Counted from the stretch's first letter, positions 20,134 to 36,597 are shown. The stretch: DNA of 64,000 bases from Streptacidiphilus sp. PB12-B1b (GCF_014084125.1 NZ_CP048405.1:6944001-7008000), one strand, 5' to 3'. The notes: generated by a model from the letters alone, not told the origin. Program-made: numbers and translations.

Positions 20134-22707
20134 GTGAAAAGCGCCACCGCACTGCGGACCCGCCTCGCCCGGCTCGACCCCGGGGAGCTGGCCGCGCTGC
20201 TGGACGCCCGCCGCATCGGCGGCCCCGCGCTGCGCAGCGGCCGTACCCCGCACACCCTGGCGCAGCTGGCGGATCTGCTGCTGGAGGACCGCTGCGTCGC
20301 GGAGGCCGTCTCCCGGCTGCGCACCCCCGGCGTCCAGCTGCTGGCAGCGGGAGTGCGGCTGGCGGCGCGGGAGCACGGCCCGCTGCGGCAGACCCCGTAC
20401 TGGACGCCGCTGGAGCCCTCCTCCCGGCCGGTGGACGAGGGGGCGCTGCTGGACTTCCTCTCCGGCGGTGACGCCGGGCTGCGGGCCGCCGCGCAGGAGC
20501 AGCTGGCGGCGCTGCGGGAGCTGCTGCTGGTGCTGCCCGCCGGGCCCGGTCGACTGGCGCTGCCGTCGTTCGTGCACCGGCACCTGGCCGAGACGCTGGG
20601 CCTGGGCCGACCGCTGGCGCAACTGATGTCGGACGCCTTCAACGCGCCCGAGGTGCACCGGGTGGCGGCCGCGCTGGACCTGCCCGGCGAGCGCGACCGG
20701 AATGCGGCGCAGGCCGGGATCGTGGCGCTGTTCTCCGACCGGGAGCGGGTACGGGCGCTGCTGGTGGCCGCGCCGCCGCAGGCCGCGGAGGTGCTGGCGC
20801 GGCTGGTGTCCGGGCCGCCGGTGCTGCGGGCCCGCTGCTTCGCGCCGCTCGGCGGCTACCACTACGGCTCCGGCACCAAGTACCAGCTGCGGCCCGAGGG
20901 TTCGGGCGACCGGGGGGCCGACTGGCTGGCCGAGCGCGGGCTGCTGGCGCCGGTCGGCGCCGAGATGGTCGAGCTGCCGTACGAGGTGGCCGACGCGCTG
21001 ACCGGGGGCCGGGTGCGGGCGCCGTTCGACCCGGAGCCGCCCCGGCTGCGCACCGGGCTGTCGGCGGTGACCGGCGCGCTGAGCGAGGCGCAGGCGGCCG
21101 TGGCCACCGCCGGGCGCAAGGTCGAGCTGCTGCTGGCGTCGTGCGCGGCCGTCCCGCCGGGGGTGCGCAAGTCGGGCGGCCTGGCGGTGCGCGACACCAG
21201 GCGGCTGGCCAAGGCGATCGACGCCGCCGAGGAGCAGGCCCGGCTGTGGATCGATCTGGCGTACACCGCGGACCTGCTGGGCACCGCGCAGGAGGAGCCC
21301 GAGCGTCCGGCGGCGCGCGGGCGCGGCGGACGGCGTGCAGCACTGCCCGCCGCGCCGGTGCGGCTGCTGCCGACCACCCGCTACGACGACTGGCTGGGCT
21401 GCTCCCCCGCCGACCGGCTGGTGCCGGTGGTCTGTGCCTGGGCGGTGGTGCCGGAGCTGTTCAGCTGGTGGCCGGACCCGGAGGGCGAGACGCCGGTGGC
21501 GCTGGTGGCCCCGCAGGACCAGCAGGCCGTCCCGCTGCGGCGGCAGGTGCTGGCGGCGCTGGCGACGCTGCCGCCCGGGCAGGGGGTCGGCCCGGCGGCC
21601 GCGCTCGGCGGCGAGGCGCTGCGCGAGCTGCTCGCCCTGGTCGGCTGGCTGTGCCCGGGGCTGACCGGGGCGGAGCAGGTGGACGCCGGGCGGCTGCTGG
21701 CCACCCTGCACGAGGCCGAGCTGCTGGGCGCGGTCGCGCACGGCCAGCTCACCCCGCTCGGCGCGGCGGTCCTGGCACTGCTGGACACCGACGCCCCCGA
21801 CTGGTTCCCCTACGTCCCCGCCACCGACGACAGCCCGCCCGACCCCGACCCCGCAGCCGACCCCGACACCGCCCACCGCCCCGACGCGCCGCACGGCACC
21901 GACCACCCCGACACCCCCCGCCGCCCCGGTGCCGCTGCCACCCCCGACACCGCAGCCGCCTCCGCACACGGTCCCGACCGCCCCGACGCGCCGCACGGCA
22001 CCGCTGCCGCAGGCGCGCCGCACCGCGCCGCTGCCGCAGGCGCCTACCGGGGGCCGGTGGCGGCGTTGCGGGCCGCGTTGGCGGGGCTGCTGCCGGCGCC
22101 GCAGCGGCGGGCGCGGTTCCAGGCCGACCTGACGGCCATCGCGGCCGGGGCGCCCTCCGCCGAGCTGGCGGAGCTGCTGGGCATGGCCGCGGTCCGGGAG
22201 TCCGAGGGCCACGCCGTGGTCTGGCGCTTCAGCGCGCCCTCGGTGCGCCGGGCCCTGGACGCCGGGCTGTCCGCCGAGGAGCTGCTGCGGCGGCTGCGCG
22301 AGGCGGCCGAGGGCGGCCTGCCGCAGCCGCTGGAGTACCTGGTCCGCGACACCGGCCGGACGCACGGGCACGTCCGGGTGGTCCGCTCGGCCTGCTGCAT
22401 CCGCTCGGACGACGAGGCGCTGCTGGAGGAGCTGGCCCGGACCCGCTCGCTGGCCGGGCTGGAGCTGCGCCGGATCGCCCCGACCGTGCTGATCAGCACC
22501 GCCGCCCCCGGCGTCACCCTGGACGCGCTGCGCGCCGCCGGCTTCGCGCCGGTGCTGGAGGCCGAGACGGGCGTGACCGTGGTCGAGCGGGCGCCGGAGC
22601 TGCGGGCCGAGGAGCGGATGCCGGACCACGCGCGGGCCCGCCGCGAGCACGGCCGCTCCCCGGAGCGGACCCTCGCCCTCGCGCAGCGGCTGCTGGACGC
22701 CGACTGA
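20134..22707 (+). CDS. Helicase-associated (XPB/Ssl2-type N-terminal) protein
   Basis: An 857-aa protein related to the actinobacterial helicase-associated family: an N-terminal winged-helix-rich region (RLDPGELAALLDARRI) and a C-terminal XPB/Ssl2-like domain (RIAPTVLISTAAPGVTLDALRAAGFAPVLE, about 766-800 in order). No Walker A or DEAH box is present, so it is not itself a helicase. A low-complexity Asp/Pro/His/Ala linker (about 567-640) contains the duplicated phrase RPDAPHGT. Start GTG 20134 lacks a ribosome-binding site, but TAGCGT seven bases ahead would give a leaderless mRNA. Role in DNA repair is only suggested by family. Confidence 0.7.
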   Translation: MKSATALRTRLARLDPGELAALLDARRIGGPALRSGRTPHTLAQLADLLLEDRCVAEAVSRLRTPGVQLLAAGVRLAAREHGPLRQTPYWTPLEPSSRPVDEGALLDFLSGGDAGLRAAAQEQLAALRELLLVLPAGPGRLALPSFVHRHLAETLGLGRPLAQLMSDAFNAPEVHRVAAALDLPGERDRNAAQAGIVALFSDRERVRALLVAAPPQAAEVLARLVSGPPVLRARCFAPLGGYHYGSGTKYQLRPEGSGDRGADWLAERGLLAPVGAEMVELPYEVADALTGGRVRAPFDPEPPRLRTGLSAVTGALSEAQAAVATAGRKVELLLASCAAVPPGVRKSGGLAVRDTRRLAKAIDAAEEQARLWIDLAYTADLLGTAQEEPERPAARGRGGRRAALPAAPVRLLPTTRYDDWLGCSPADRLVPVVCAWAVVPELFSWWPDPEGETPVALVAPQDQQAVPLRRQVLAALATLPPGQGVGPAAALGGEALRELLALVGWLCPGLTGAEQVDAGRLLATLHEAELLGAVAHGQLTPLGAAVLALLDTDAPDWFPYVPATDDSPPDPDPAADPDTAHRPDAPHGTDHPDTPRRPGAAATPDTAAASAHGPDRPDAPHGTAAAGAPHRAAAAGAYRGPVAALRAALAGLLPAPQRRARFQADLTAIAAGAPSAELAELLGMAAVRESEGHAVVWRFSAPSVRRALDAGLSAEELLRRLREAAEGGLPQPLEYLVRDTGRTHGHVRVVRSACCIRSDDEALLEELARTRSLAGLELRRIAPTVLISTAAPGVTLDALRAAGFAPVLEAETGVTVVERAPELRAEERMPDHARARREHGRSPERTLALAQRLLDAD

Positions 22708-22753
22708 CCCGCCGCCGCCGCAGGAAGGACCGCAGAAAACGCCCCCGGAAACG

Positions 22754-22795
22754 CCGCAGGGCGGCCACCCCGGGATCGGGGTGACCGCCCTGCGG
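22754..22795. terminator. Bidirectional terminator between the helicase-associated gene and rpoC
   Basis: 19-bp stem with one mismatch and a GGAT loop (arms 22754-22772 and 22777-22795). It lies 46 bp after the plus-strand stop and 19 bp beyond the rpoC stop, so it can end both converging transcripts. Confidence 0.88.
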
Positions 22796-22814
22796 TCGGT
22801 GCGGGCTACTGACC

Positions 22815-26714
<3,900 letters not shown>

Positions 26715-26820
26715 GGGTCGTCAATCCCACCTTCGGGGTCGAAGTCTTACATCTGGTCTGAGGGGGTCCTGGGGGTGACGGGTCCGCGGCGGCTGGCGCT
26801 ACGCGGACCCGAGACCTCCG

Positions 26821-30294
<3,474 letters not shown>

Positions 30295-30501
30295 GAGGGG
30301 GTCCTTCCGAGGGCTCGGACTCACTACGCGCGTACCGGGCCCACCCGTCGCACGGGTAGCATCCGCACTCCCACACAAGCCGTCGTCCTGGGTGTTTCAC
30401 CAGGTCGTAGCCGGTGCGCAAGCGGGGTGCCACCCCTGGTCGGGGTAGTGCGTACTCCGTGGGTCGAGTCGCGGAGCAGCTAAAAGGCAGCGCAAAGGGA
30501 C

Positions 30502-30530
30502 AGTGTAGCCAAAGGGCACACTGCTGTCCA
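30502..30530 (-). promoter_or_regulatory. rpoB promoter
   Basis: Minus-strand TGGACA (30525-30530), 17 bp, TACACT (30502-30507). The start would be near 30495, about 200 nt before the TTG start of rpoB. With the terminator after rplL, this makes rpoBC largely independent of rplJL. Confidence 0.7.
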
Positions 30531-31047
30531 GTCCGGATTCGGAGACCGAATCGTCGAACTCCCTACCTCGCGGGAGAGCCCCCTGACAAGGGCGCCCCCT
30601 GGGGCGGTAACTGCCTACGGGGTGTGTATTCCCCACCACGCCGGGGTTCCATGCCTGCCAGCCGAAGATTCATCGACTCGCCGGTGCGCTGCCTGGAACC
30701 GTCCTGCGCGGACCTTCGCGTCCTGAGAATTGCGCGCCGCGTGCGGTTCGTCAAGGGCAGACCCCCGAGCAGGTGCATCGAGGGGCCCCTGCGACGGGCT
30801 CCGGCCCGGTCCCGCACGCCGGCGGCCGAGCCGGACGACTGCCCTGGTGGGGTGGCCGACCGGCGACCGCTGTGCGGCTCCGGAGGTGACCCCGGACGCG
30901 CCACGGCGCCCGCTGCGGACAGGTCGTACCCGCAGCGACGACGATCACCATACTCGTCCCGGGCCGCCGAAGAGGGCAACTGGCCGACAGAAGTGGCGAA
31001 TCGTCATAGAACGGGCGGGGGGCCGCAGCGCCCCGGGCATACAAGAA

Positions 31048-31085
31048 GGCCGGGCCGCTCACCCGTAGGGGTGAACGGCCCGGCC
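31048..31085 (-). terminator. Terminator of rplJ-rplL
   Basis: 17-bp stem with one mismatch (arms GGCCGGGCCG... and ...CGGCCCGGCC), followed on the minus strand by the T-rich TTCTTGTAT. It lies 39 bp after the rplL stop. Confidence 0.85.
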
Positions 31086-31123
31086 GAACAGTCCTCGGAG
31101 GGACTGTCAGTCAGTAACCGTGA

Positions 31124-31507
31124 TTACTTGACGGTGACCGAAGCGCCGGCAGCCTCGAGAGCGGCCTTGGCCTTCTCGGCGGCCTCCTTGGCGACCTTCT
31201 CCAGGACCGTGGCGGGGGTGCCGTCAACGAGGTCCTTGGCCTCCTTCAGGCCGAGGGAGGTCAGGGCGCGCACCTCCTTGATGACCTGGATCTTCTTGTC
31301 ACCGGCGGCGGTGAGGATGACGTCGAACTCGTCCTGCTCCTCAGCGGCCTCCTCGACGGCGCCCGGGCCGGCAACACCGGCGACGGCGACCGGGGCGGCA
31401 GCCTTGACGTCGAACTTCTCCTCGAACGCCTTCACGAACTCGGACAGCTCGATGAGGGTGAGCTCGGCGAACTGCTCGAGCAGCTCTTCCTGGGACAGCT
31501 TCGCCAT
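31124..31507 (-). CDS. rplL: 50S ribosomal protein L7/L12
   Basis: L7/L12 (127 aa) forms the flexible multimeric stalk that recruits translational GTPases. The N-terminal dimerisation helices ([27 protein letters not shown]), an Ala/Gly-rich hinge (about 36-56) and the globular C-terminal domain ([20 protein letters not shown]) are complete. It follows rplJ by 75 bp and shares its L10-regulated transcript. Confidence 0.98.
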   Translation of the reverse strand: MAKLSQEELLEQFAELTLIELSEFVKAFEEKFDVKAAAPVAVAGVAGPGAVEEAAEEQDEFDVILTAAGDKKIQVIKEVRALTSLGLKEAKDLVDGTPATVLEKVAKEAAEKAKAALEAAGASVTVK

Positions 31508-31582
31508 GGTGGCGTCCTTCCACTATTTTCGGCAGGTGCCGGATGTACGGATAGGCGGGCGTACGGGCCCGCTGCGAGGGTC

Positions 31583-32152
31583 CTACTCCGCGGCGGGAGC
31601 GTCGTCCTCGGCGGCGGGAGCCGGCGTACCGGCACCGCCCTGCTCGACCTTGGCCCGGAGCGCCTCCGCAGTGCGGACGAACTCCGTGAGCGGAGCCTGG
31701 AAGGTCGCGGCGGCCTTGGCCATCGACGCCTTCAGGCCACCCGCGAGCTTGGCGAGCAGCACCTCGCGGGACTCAAGGTCCGCGAGCTTCTTGATGTCAT
31801 CGGCGGACAGCGCCTTACCGTCAAGGACACCGCCCTTGATGATCAGCGCAGGGTTGTCCTTGGCGAAGTCACGCAGAGCCTTCGCCGACTCCACCGGGTC
31901 ACCGGCGACGAAGGCGACAGCCGTCGGACCCGCGAACAGGTCGTCAAGCTCAGAGATGCCGGCCTGGTTGGCGGCGATCTTGGTCAGCGTGTTCTTCACC
32001 ACGGCGTAATTGGCGTTGCTGCCGAGCGAGCGACGCAGCGTCTTCAGCTGCGCCACGGTCAGACCGCGGTACTCGGTCAGCACGGCCGCGCTGGAGTCAC
32101 GGAACTTGTCCGTCAGCTCCGCGACAGCGGCAGCCTTGTCGGGCCTTGCCAT
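31583..32152 (-). CDS. rplJ: 50S ribosomal protein L10
   Basis: L10 (189 aa) anchors L7/L12 dimers at the stalk base and represses its own operon by binding the mRNA leader. The start [20 protein letters not shown] and [16 protein letters not shown] are typical; the C-terminal L12-binding helix is followed by an Ala/Pro/acidic tail ([15 protein letters not shown]). ATG 32152 has GGAAGGAGG upstream; a longer frame would translate the leader RNA. The L10 leader lies immediately upstream. Confidence 0.97.
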   Translation of the reverse strand: MARPDKAAAVAELTDKFRDSSAAVLTEYRGLTVAQLKTLRRSLGSNANYAVVKNTLTKIAANQAGISELDDLFAGPTAVAFVAGDPVESAKALRDFAKDNPALIIKGGVLDGKALSADDIKKLADLESREVLLAKLAGGLKASMAKAAATFQAPLTEFVRTAEALRAKVEQGGAGTPAPAAEDDAPAAE

Positions 32153-32239
32153 AGGCTTACGCCTCCTTCCGTGATGTCGATGCGTGGCCGACCGTTGAGT
32201 CGACCTGCTACGCCCGTACCGCCGGAAGAAAGAGTTCGA

Positions 32240-32400
32240 GAAAAACAGAACAGCCCCGGCGCAGGCGCACGGGGCTTCAACATGCTCAACGACTGCGATG
32301 CCTTGCGGCACGCACCCGGAGCGCGATCTTCCTCATTCATCCTGCGCGGGTTGTCCGCATCCTTCGCGGAGCCTTCGGTCACCACGCTCACCTTGTGAAA
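32240..32400 (-). ncRNA. L10 ribosomal protein leader with attenuator
   Basis: The minus-strand RNA upstream of rplJ carries the kink-turn-like and stem elements expected of an L10 leader (AAGGATGCGGACAACC, then CGCGCAGGATGAATGAGGAAG). Downstream at 32252-32276 a 7-bp stem AGCCCCG/CGGGGCT is followed by GTTCTGTTTTTCTC, an unusually T-rich run for this genome. Read together, L10 binding could favour a terminator about 100 nt before the rplJ start. Assignment is by recalled family pattern; a covariance search would settle it. Confidence 0.65.
32252..32276 (-). terminator. Attenuator-like intrinsic terminator in the rplJ leader
   Basis: Stem AGCCCCG/CGGGGCT with an 11-nt loop, followed on the minus strand by a T-rich tract containing five consecutive T. 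It lies between the L10 leader and the rplJ start codon, so it is more likely an attenuator than the terminator of the upstream lipoprotein gene, which has its own hairpin at 32451-32486. Confidence 0.6.
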
Positions 32401-32450
32401 GGCAGGCGGCGACAACCAGCGGTCTGTGGCAGGCACCACGGTACGGGACC

Positions 32451-32486
32451 GGCCCGCCCCGGGGCAAATCGCCCCCGGAACGGGCC
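32451..32486 (-). terminator. Terminator of the lipoprotein gene
   Basis: Two-part stem: GGCCCG/CGGGCC outside and CCGGGG/CCCCGG inside around an AAATC loop, 25 bp after the lipoprotein stop codon. Confidence 0.6.
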
Positions 32487-32510
32487 GTCGGCACAGCAGC
32501 GGACGAGGCG

Positions 32511-33392
32511 TCAGCCGGCGCCCTGGGCCTGCGTCTGCTGCTTGAGCAGCTGGGTGAGGTCCATCGTCTGGCCGGCCGGGGGCACGGTGATCTTCAGCGG
32601 CACGCTGGAGTAGTCGGAGTAGTCGACGGTGGCGCTGGTCGTCCCGGCGGAGCTGTTCCCGGACTCCTGGATCCGGACCGGCAGGCTCTGGGAGTTGACC
32701 CACATGCTCACGTTCTCCGTGCTCACGCCCTGCGCGGACAACTGCTGCAGGACGTTCTTCAGCTCGGCGTCGTCCTGGCCGCCGAGCTCCGTGGTGAGCA
32801 GGCTCTTGACGTCGACCACGCCCGTGTAGCGGGTGGTCTGCTGGCCGTCCACAGTCTCCTGGCCGACCCGGTGGACGTCCCCGGAAGAGGTCAGCAGCCG
32901 GACCATGGTGGCCGGGTCCTGGCCGCTGTTGGCGTTCAGCAGGCTGGACAGGCTCTGGCCACTGGCGCCGCCGAGCGAGGCGATGTCCATCTTCAGCCAC
33001 TGCTTGCCGCCGAACTCCGCAGCGCTCTTGGGCCCCAGATCCATGTACATGACGTCGCCGGAGAGCAGCACCCGGATGCTGCCGGCGCCGAGCTTCTGGG
33101 TCAGCTGCGGATTGGTCATCGTCATGTCCATCGCCAGCGGCTTGGAGGACACCGAGCCGCTGGCGGTGATCGTGCCGACCGACGGCACGGACTCGGTCAT
33201 CGTCATCTTCGCCGACGTGTCGGCCGAGGTCTGCTTGCTCACCAGCGCCATGGCGTCGGCGACGCTGGCCATCTTCGGCGCGGCGACGGCGCCGGCCGAG
33301 GCGGCGCCCTTGGTGGCGCCGCCGCAGGCCGCGAGGCCGAGCACGGCGGCGGAGGCGACGACGGTGAGACAGAGAGCGCGAGTACGACGCAT
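32511..33392 (-). CDS. Secreted lipoprotein, LppX/LprAFG-like
   Basis: A 293-aa precursor. The signal peptide MRRTRALCLTVVASAAVLG ends in the lipobox LAAC, with Cys23 lipidated. The mature part alternates beta strands in the LolA/LppX-like pattern (KMTMTESVPSVGTITASGSV, then MDMTMTNPQLTQKL), a fold used to carry or sense lipids. Streptomycetes carry one or two such lipoprotein genes between rplA and rplJ, as here (one copy). The specific ligand is unknown. ATG 33392 starts the signal peptide; own terminator at 32451-32486. Confidence 0.8.
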   Translation of the reverse strand: MRRTRALCLTVVASAAVLGLAACGGATKGAASAGAVAAPKMASVADAMALVSKQTSADTSAKMTMTESVPSVGTITASGSVSSKPLAMDMTMTNPQLTQKLGAGSIRVLLSGDVMYMDLGPKSAAEFGGKQWLKMDIASLGGASGQSLSSLLNANSGQDPATMVRLLTSSGDVHRVGQETVDGQQTTRYTGVVDVKSLLTTELGGQDDAELKNVLQQLSAQGVSTENVSMWVNSQSLPVRIQESGNSSAGTTSATVDYSDYSSVPLKITVPPAGQTMDLTQLLKQQTQAQGAG

Positions 33393-33461
33393 AGGAAACC
33401 CCCCTGGGTGGTGCCTGTGAACCTTTTCGACACACGACGCTACACCCGGGGACGGACACGC

Positions 33462-33513
33462 GAACGGGCCGGTTCCCCGCCCCCCGGTGAGGGGATGGGA
33501 AACCGGCCCGTTC
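33462..33513 (-). terminator. Terminator of rplK-rplA
   Basis: 13-bp perfect outer stem (GAACGGGCCGGTT and complement, arms 33462-33474 and 33501-33513) with further CCCC/GGGG pairing inside. It lies about 165 bp beyond the rplA stop, on the far side of the tandem repeats at 33520-33687. Confidence 0.75.
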
Positions 33514-33519
33514 AGAAGG

Positions 33520-33687
33520 CTCGCCCGGTCGTCAGTCCGGCTCGCTCGGTCGTCAGACCGCCACAGTGCTTGACTGCGGCGCCATGACGGCCTCGCTCGT
33601 ACCTCGCTCGGTCGTCAGACCGCCACAGTGCTTGACTGCGGCGCCATGAACGGCCTCGCTCGTACCTCGCTCGGTCGTCAGACCGCC
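33520..33687. repeat. 62/63-bp tandem repeat array in the rplA 3' region
   Basis: Two nearly identical full units (33541-33602, 62 bp; 33603-33665, 63 bp, differing by one inserted A) are flanked by partial units at 33520-33540 and 33666-33687. The last partial unit includes the end of rplA, so each full unit repeats the stop-codon context GGCGGTCTGACGACCG. Each carries the small palindrome CGGTC-GTCA-GACCG. The array lies between the rplA stop and its terminator. Confidence 0.9.
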
Positions 33688-34400
33688 GCGGGGTCCTCCT
33701 CGACGAGGAGGTTGCGGGTGCGGTTCGGGTCGACCTGGATGCCGGGGCCGATCGTGGTGCTGATGGCGATCTTCTTGATGTAGCGGCCCTTGGAGGCGGA
33801 CGGCTTGGCGCGGAGCACCTCGTCCAGGGCGGCGGCGTAGTTCTCGACCAGCTTGTCGTCATCGAACGAGGTCTTGCCGATGATGAGGTGCAGGTTCGAG
33901 TGCTTGTCGACGCGGAACTCGATCTTGCCGCCCTTGATCTCGGTCACGGCCTTGGCCACGTCCGGGGTCACGGTGCCGGTCTTCGGGTTCGGCATCAGGC
34001 CACGCGGGCCGAGCACGCGGCCCAGGCGGCCGACCTTGCCCATGAGGTCCGGGGTGGCGACGACGGCGTCGAAGTCCAGGCGGCCCTTGGCCACCTCGTC
34101 GATCAGCTCGTCGGCGCCGACGATGTCGGCACCCGCAGCCTCCGCGGCCGCGGCACGGTCACCGGTCGCAAAGACCAGGACCCGGGCGGTCTTGCCGGTG
34201 CCGTGCGGAAGGTTCACGGTGCTGCGGACCATCTGGTCGGCCTTGCGCGGGTCGACGCCCAGGCGCATGGCGACCTCGACGGTGCCGTCGAACTTGGTGG
34301 TCGAGGTCTCCTTGGCGAGCCGGATGGCCTCGAGGGGGGCGTAGAGACGGTCGCGGTCGACCTTGGCGGCCGCGGCGTTCAGAGCCTTGCTGCGCTTCAC
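33678..34400 (-). CDS. rplA: 50S ribosomal protein L1
   Basis: L1 (240 aa) forms the mobile L1 stalk of the large subunit near the E site and is a translational repressor of its own operon in many bacteria. It starts [20 protein letters not shown] and has [20 protein letters not shown] and [20 protein letters not shown]. The final residues EEDPAAV are encoded within the first partial unit of the downstream repeat array. Second gene of the rplK-rplA operon, 88 bp after rplK. Confidence 0.98.
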   Translation of the reverse strand: MKRSKALNAAAAKVDRDRLYAPLEAIRLAKETSTTKFDGTVEVAMRLGVDPRKADQMVRSTVNLPHGTGKTARVLVFATGDRAAAAEAAGADIVGADELIDEVAKGRLDFDAVVATPDLMGKVGRLGRVLGPRGLMPNPKTGTVTPDVAKAVTEIKGGKIEFRVDKHSNLHLIIGKTSFDDDKLVENYAAALDEVLRAKPSASKGRYIKKIAISTTIGPGIQVDPNRTRNLLVEEDPAAV

Positions 34401-34488
34401 TGCTGCTCCTGTGGATTCAAGACGTGGAGTTGTGGTGGCTGCGGGCCGCGCTCGGCCCTACCACTGCCAACGGGGACTGAAGGGGACT

Positions 34489-34923
34489 TCAGCCCTCGAT
34501 GGTGATGCCCATCGACCGGGCGGTACCGGCGATGATCCTGTCGGCCTCTTCCAGGGAGTTGGCGTTCAGGTCGGGCAGCTTGGTCGTGGCGATCTCACGG
34601 ACCTGGGCAGCCGACAGCTTGGCGACCTTGGTCTTGTGGGGCTCGCTGGAGCCCTTCTCGATACCGGCGGCCTTGAGGATCAGGCGCGCGGCCGGCGGGG
34701 TCTTGGTGATGAAGGTGAAGGAGCGGTCTTCGTAGACCGTGATCTCCACCGGCACGACCATGCCGCGCTGCGACTCGGTCTGCGCGTTGTAGGCCTTGCA
34801 GAACTCCATGATGTTGACGCCGTGCTGGCCCAGCGCGGGGCCGACGGGCGGGGCGGGGTTGGCCGCACCGGCCTTGATCTGGAGCTTGATCAGCCCAGTG
34901 ATCTTCTTCTTCTTGGGAGGCAT
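34489..34923 (-). CDS. rplK: 50S ribosomal protein L11
   Basis: L11 (144 aa) forms the GTPase-associated centre with 23S rRNA and is the protein part of the thiostrepton site; it is also needed for stringent RelA activation. [19 protein letters not shown], the Pro-rich [20 protein letters not shown] hinge region and the C-terminal rRNA-binding domain are complete. ATG 34923 gives the exact family length. Own promoter candidate at 35046-35074. Confidence 0.98.
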   Translation of the reverse strand: MPPKKKKITGLIKLQIKAGAANPAPPVGPALGQHGVNIMEFCKAYNAQTESQRGMVVPVEITVYEDRSFTFITKTPPAARLILKAAGIEKGSSEPHKTKVAKLSAAQVREIATTKLPDLNANSLEEADRIIAGTARSMGITIEG

Positions 34924-35045
34924 GTTCTCTCTCCGGGTCCTTACGAGAGGTGTTCCCGACCGGCATGCGGAAGCGCACCGGCGGGGCCTGGGGTTTGCGT
35001 GGCGCCACCTGGCCGGACGGCCTGGCTCAACGCACACATCGAACC

Positions 35046-35074
35046 AGGATAGCCCGAAAGGCCCACGATCCTAA
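35046..35074 (-). promoter_or_regulatory. Candidate rplK promoter
   Basis: Minus-strand TTAGGA (35069-35074), 17 bp, TATCCT (35046-35051). The start would be near 35039, about 115 nt before rplK. It follows the nusG terminator, so rplKA appears to be its own unit. Confidence 0.5.
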
Positions 35075-35098
35075 ATCGCTCCCGAGGCCGCACGCGCG

Positions 35099-35132
35099 AG
35101 GGCCCCGCACCGTGCGTCCGGTGCGGGGCCCT
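35099..35132 (-). terminator. Terminator of secE-nusG
   Basis: 13-bp perfect stem (AGGGCCCCGCACC and complement) with an 8-nt loop, 35 bp after the nusG stop on the minus strand. Confidence 0.88.
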
Positions 35133-35166
35133 GCGGTCGTGCTCGGTACTCAGTCGCTCCTGGTAC

Positions 35167-36066
35167 TCAGTCGTTCTTGGTGATCTGGTCGAACGACAGC
35201 TCGACCGGGGTCTCCCGGCCGAAGATCTCGACCAGGCCCTTGACCTTCTTGGAGTCCGGGTTGATCTCGTTGATGGTGGCCTGCAGCGTCGCAAACGGGC
35301 CGTCGGTGACCGTGACCGAGTCGCCGACCTCGAAGTCCAGCACCTGGATCTCGGACGGGCGGACCTGCGAGGGCCGGCCGGCCTCCTTGGCGGCGGCGCG
35401 CTCGACGTCCGGCGCCAGCATCTTGACGACCTCGTCCAGCGTCAGCGGGTACGGGTCGTAGGCGTTGCCGACGAAGCCGGTGACGCCGGGGGTGTTGCGG
35501 ACGACGCCCCAGGACTCGTTCGTCAGGTCCATGCGCACCAGTACGTAGCCGGGGAGCTTGTTCTGACGGATGGTCTTGCGGTCGCCGTTCTTGATCTGGA
35601 CGACCTCTTCCTGCGGCACCTCGGCCTGGTAGATGTAGTCCTCGACGTTGAGCGAGACGGCGCGCTGCTCCAGGTTGGACTTCACCCGGTTCTCGTACCC
35701 GGCGTAGGTGTGGATGACGTACCACTCGCCGGGGGCCAGGCGCAGTTCCTCGCGGAACGCGGCGACCGGGTCGATCTCGACCTGGTCCTCCTCGGTGACC
35801 TCGGCGTCGGCCTCTTCGGCCGCCTCGACGGCCGCGGACTCCTCGTCCGTGACGACGGTCAGCGCCGCATCCTCGGCGGCCCGGCCGGCCTCGTCGTCAG
35901 CTGCCTCGGCCTCGTCGTCGTCCCCATCGGCGTTGTCGATGATCTGCTCGGCGGAGTCGTCGGCATCGGCCCACGCAGACGCGTCCTGCTCCGCAGCGTC
36001 GACCGACTCCACGGCCTCGTCAGCCTCGGGGGTCTCTGCGGCGTCGGACGGGTGGGACTCAGACAC
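35167..36066 (-). CDS. nusG: Transcription termination/antitermination factor NusG
   Basis: NusG (299 aa) binds RNA polymerase and couples it to Rho or the ribosome. Residues 1 to about 110 are a very acidic, low-complexity extension (many Asp/Glu/Ala), typical of streptomycetes and absent from E. coli. The NGN domain begins at [20 protein letters not shown]; the C-terminal KOW domain holds [21 protein letters not shown]. Start GTG 36066; the ribosome-binding site is weak. It follows secE by 195 bp on the same strand. Confidence 0.97.
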   Translation of the reverse strand: MSESHPSDAAETPEADEAVESVDAAEQDASAWADADDSAEQIIDNADGDDDEAEAADDEAGRAAEDAALTVVTDEESAAVEAAEEADAEVTEEDQVEIDPVAAFREELRLAPGEWYVIHTYAGYENRVKSNLEQRAVSLNVEDYIYQAEVPQEEVVQIKNGDRKTIRQNKLPGYVLVRMDLTNESWGVVRNTPGVTGFVGNAYDPYPLTLDEVVKMLAPDVERAAAKEAGRPSQVRPSEIQVLDFEVGDSVTVTDGPFATLQATINEINPDSKKVKGLVEIFGRETPVELSFDQITKND

Positions 36067-36261
36067 GTTGGCTGCTTCTTCCTGGAGATGAAGGGTGGAT
36101 CGGTACCGGACCGTCCACAGGGAGAAGCAGGGCTTGACTGCGGACGACTCGGATACTCAACGATACCGACTCCACGGTAGCGGAGCGTCCGCACGGCGGT
36201 GTCCGGTGATGGTGTCCCACGGCGGTCCGGCAGCGCGGCGCCGGGCAGCTGCGGCCGACCG

Positions 36262-36597
36262 TCAGCCGAAGACGAGCTTGGCCAGCTCGGCGAAGCCGGT
36301 GTCGAGGCCGTAGACGATCGCCATGATCACCAGGACGAAGCAGATGACCGTGGTGGTGTAGGTGGTCAGCTCGTTGCGGGTGGGCCAGACGACCTTGCGC
36401 AGCTCGGCGATGATCTGGCGGTAGAAGAGGGCCGTACGCGCAAAGACGTTCTTGCGGTTCGGGTCCTTCTGCCTCTTCCCACCCTTGCCGGCGGCCTTGT
36501 TGGCGCGCTTGCGGTCGCGGCGGGACAGCGCCTCGCCCTGTTCGTCCTCAGGGTTACCACGATCAGGTGTCGCGGTGGAGCCCACGGTCTCCGTCAC
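36262..36597 (-). CDS. secE: Preprotein translocase subunit SecE
   Basis: SecE (111 aa) is the small essential subunit of the SecYEG channel. After a charged cytosolic N-terminus comes the conserved amphipathic FYRQIIAELRKVVWPTRNEL and one transmembrane helix (TTTVICFVLVIMAIVYGLD). I start it at GTG 36597 with AGGA upstream; upstream in-frame codons would translate the tRNA-Trp region. It lies between tRNA-Trp and nusG on one strand, the usual actinobacterial order. Confidence 0.95.
   Translation of the reverse strand: MTETVGSTATPDRGNPEDEQGEALSRRDRKRANKAAGKGGKRQKDPNRKNVFARTALFYRQIIAELRKVVWPTRNELTTYTTTVICFVLVIMAIVYGLDTGFAELAKLVFG

Larger units (their letters stand above)
30295..31123. other. 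rplL-rpoB intergenic region
   Basis: About 830 bp between rplL and rpoB. It contains the rplJL terminator at 31048-31085, the rpoB promoter at 30502-30530 and a roughly 200-nt rpoB leader. The stretch 30540-31040 holds GC-rich inverted repeats (for example around 30575-30605) but no gene I can support; several open frames over it lack plausible starts and family features. Confidence 0.6.

Noticed and set aside
19165-22650. Minus-strand frame of over 1100 codons opposite the DUF2786 and helicase-associated genes
   Set aside because: Spans two plus-strand genes and their gap, is extremely Arg/Gly/Pro-rich, and has no start signal.
30414-32009. Plus-strand frame across the rplL-rpoB gap and antisense to rplL/rplJ
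   Set aside because: Covers the rpoB promoter and terminator and then runs antisense to ribosomal genes; no domain seen.
33520-33687. CRISPR array
   Set aside because: Only two full units, no unique spacers and no cas genes; it is a simple tandem duplication.
33512-33862. Minus-strand frame with repeated [11 protein letters not shown] at the rplA end
   Set aside because: The repeated peptide is a by-product of the 62/63-bp DNA repeat; the frame is out of phase with rplA and has no start signal.
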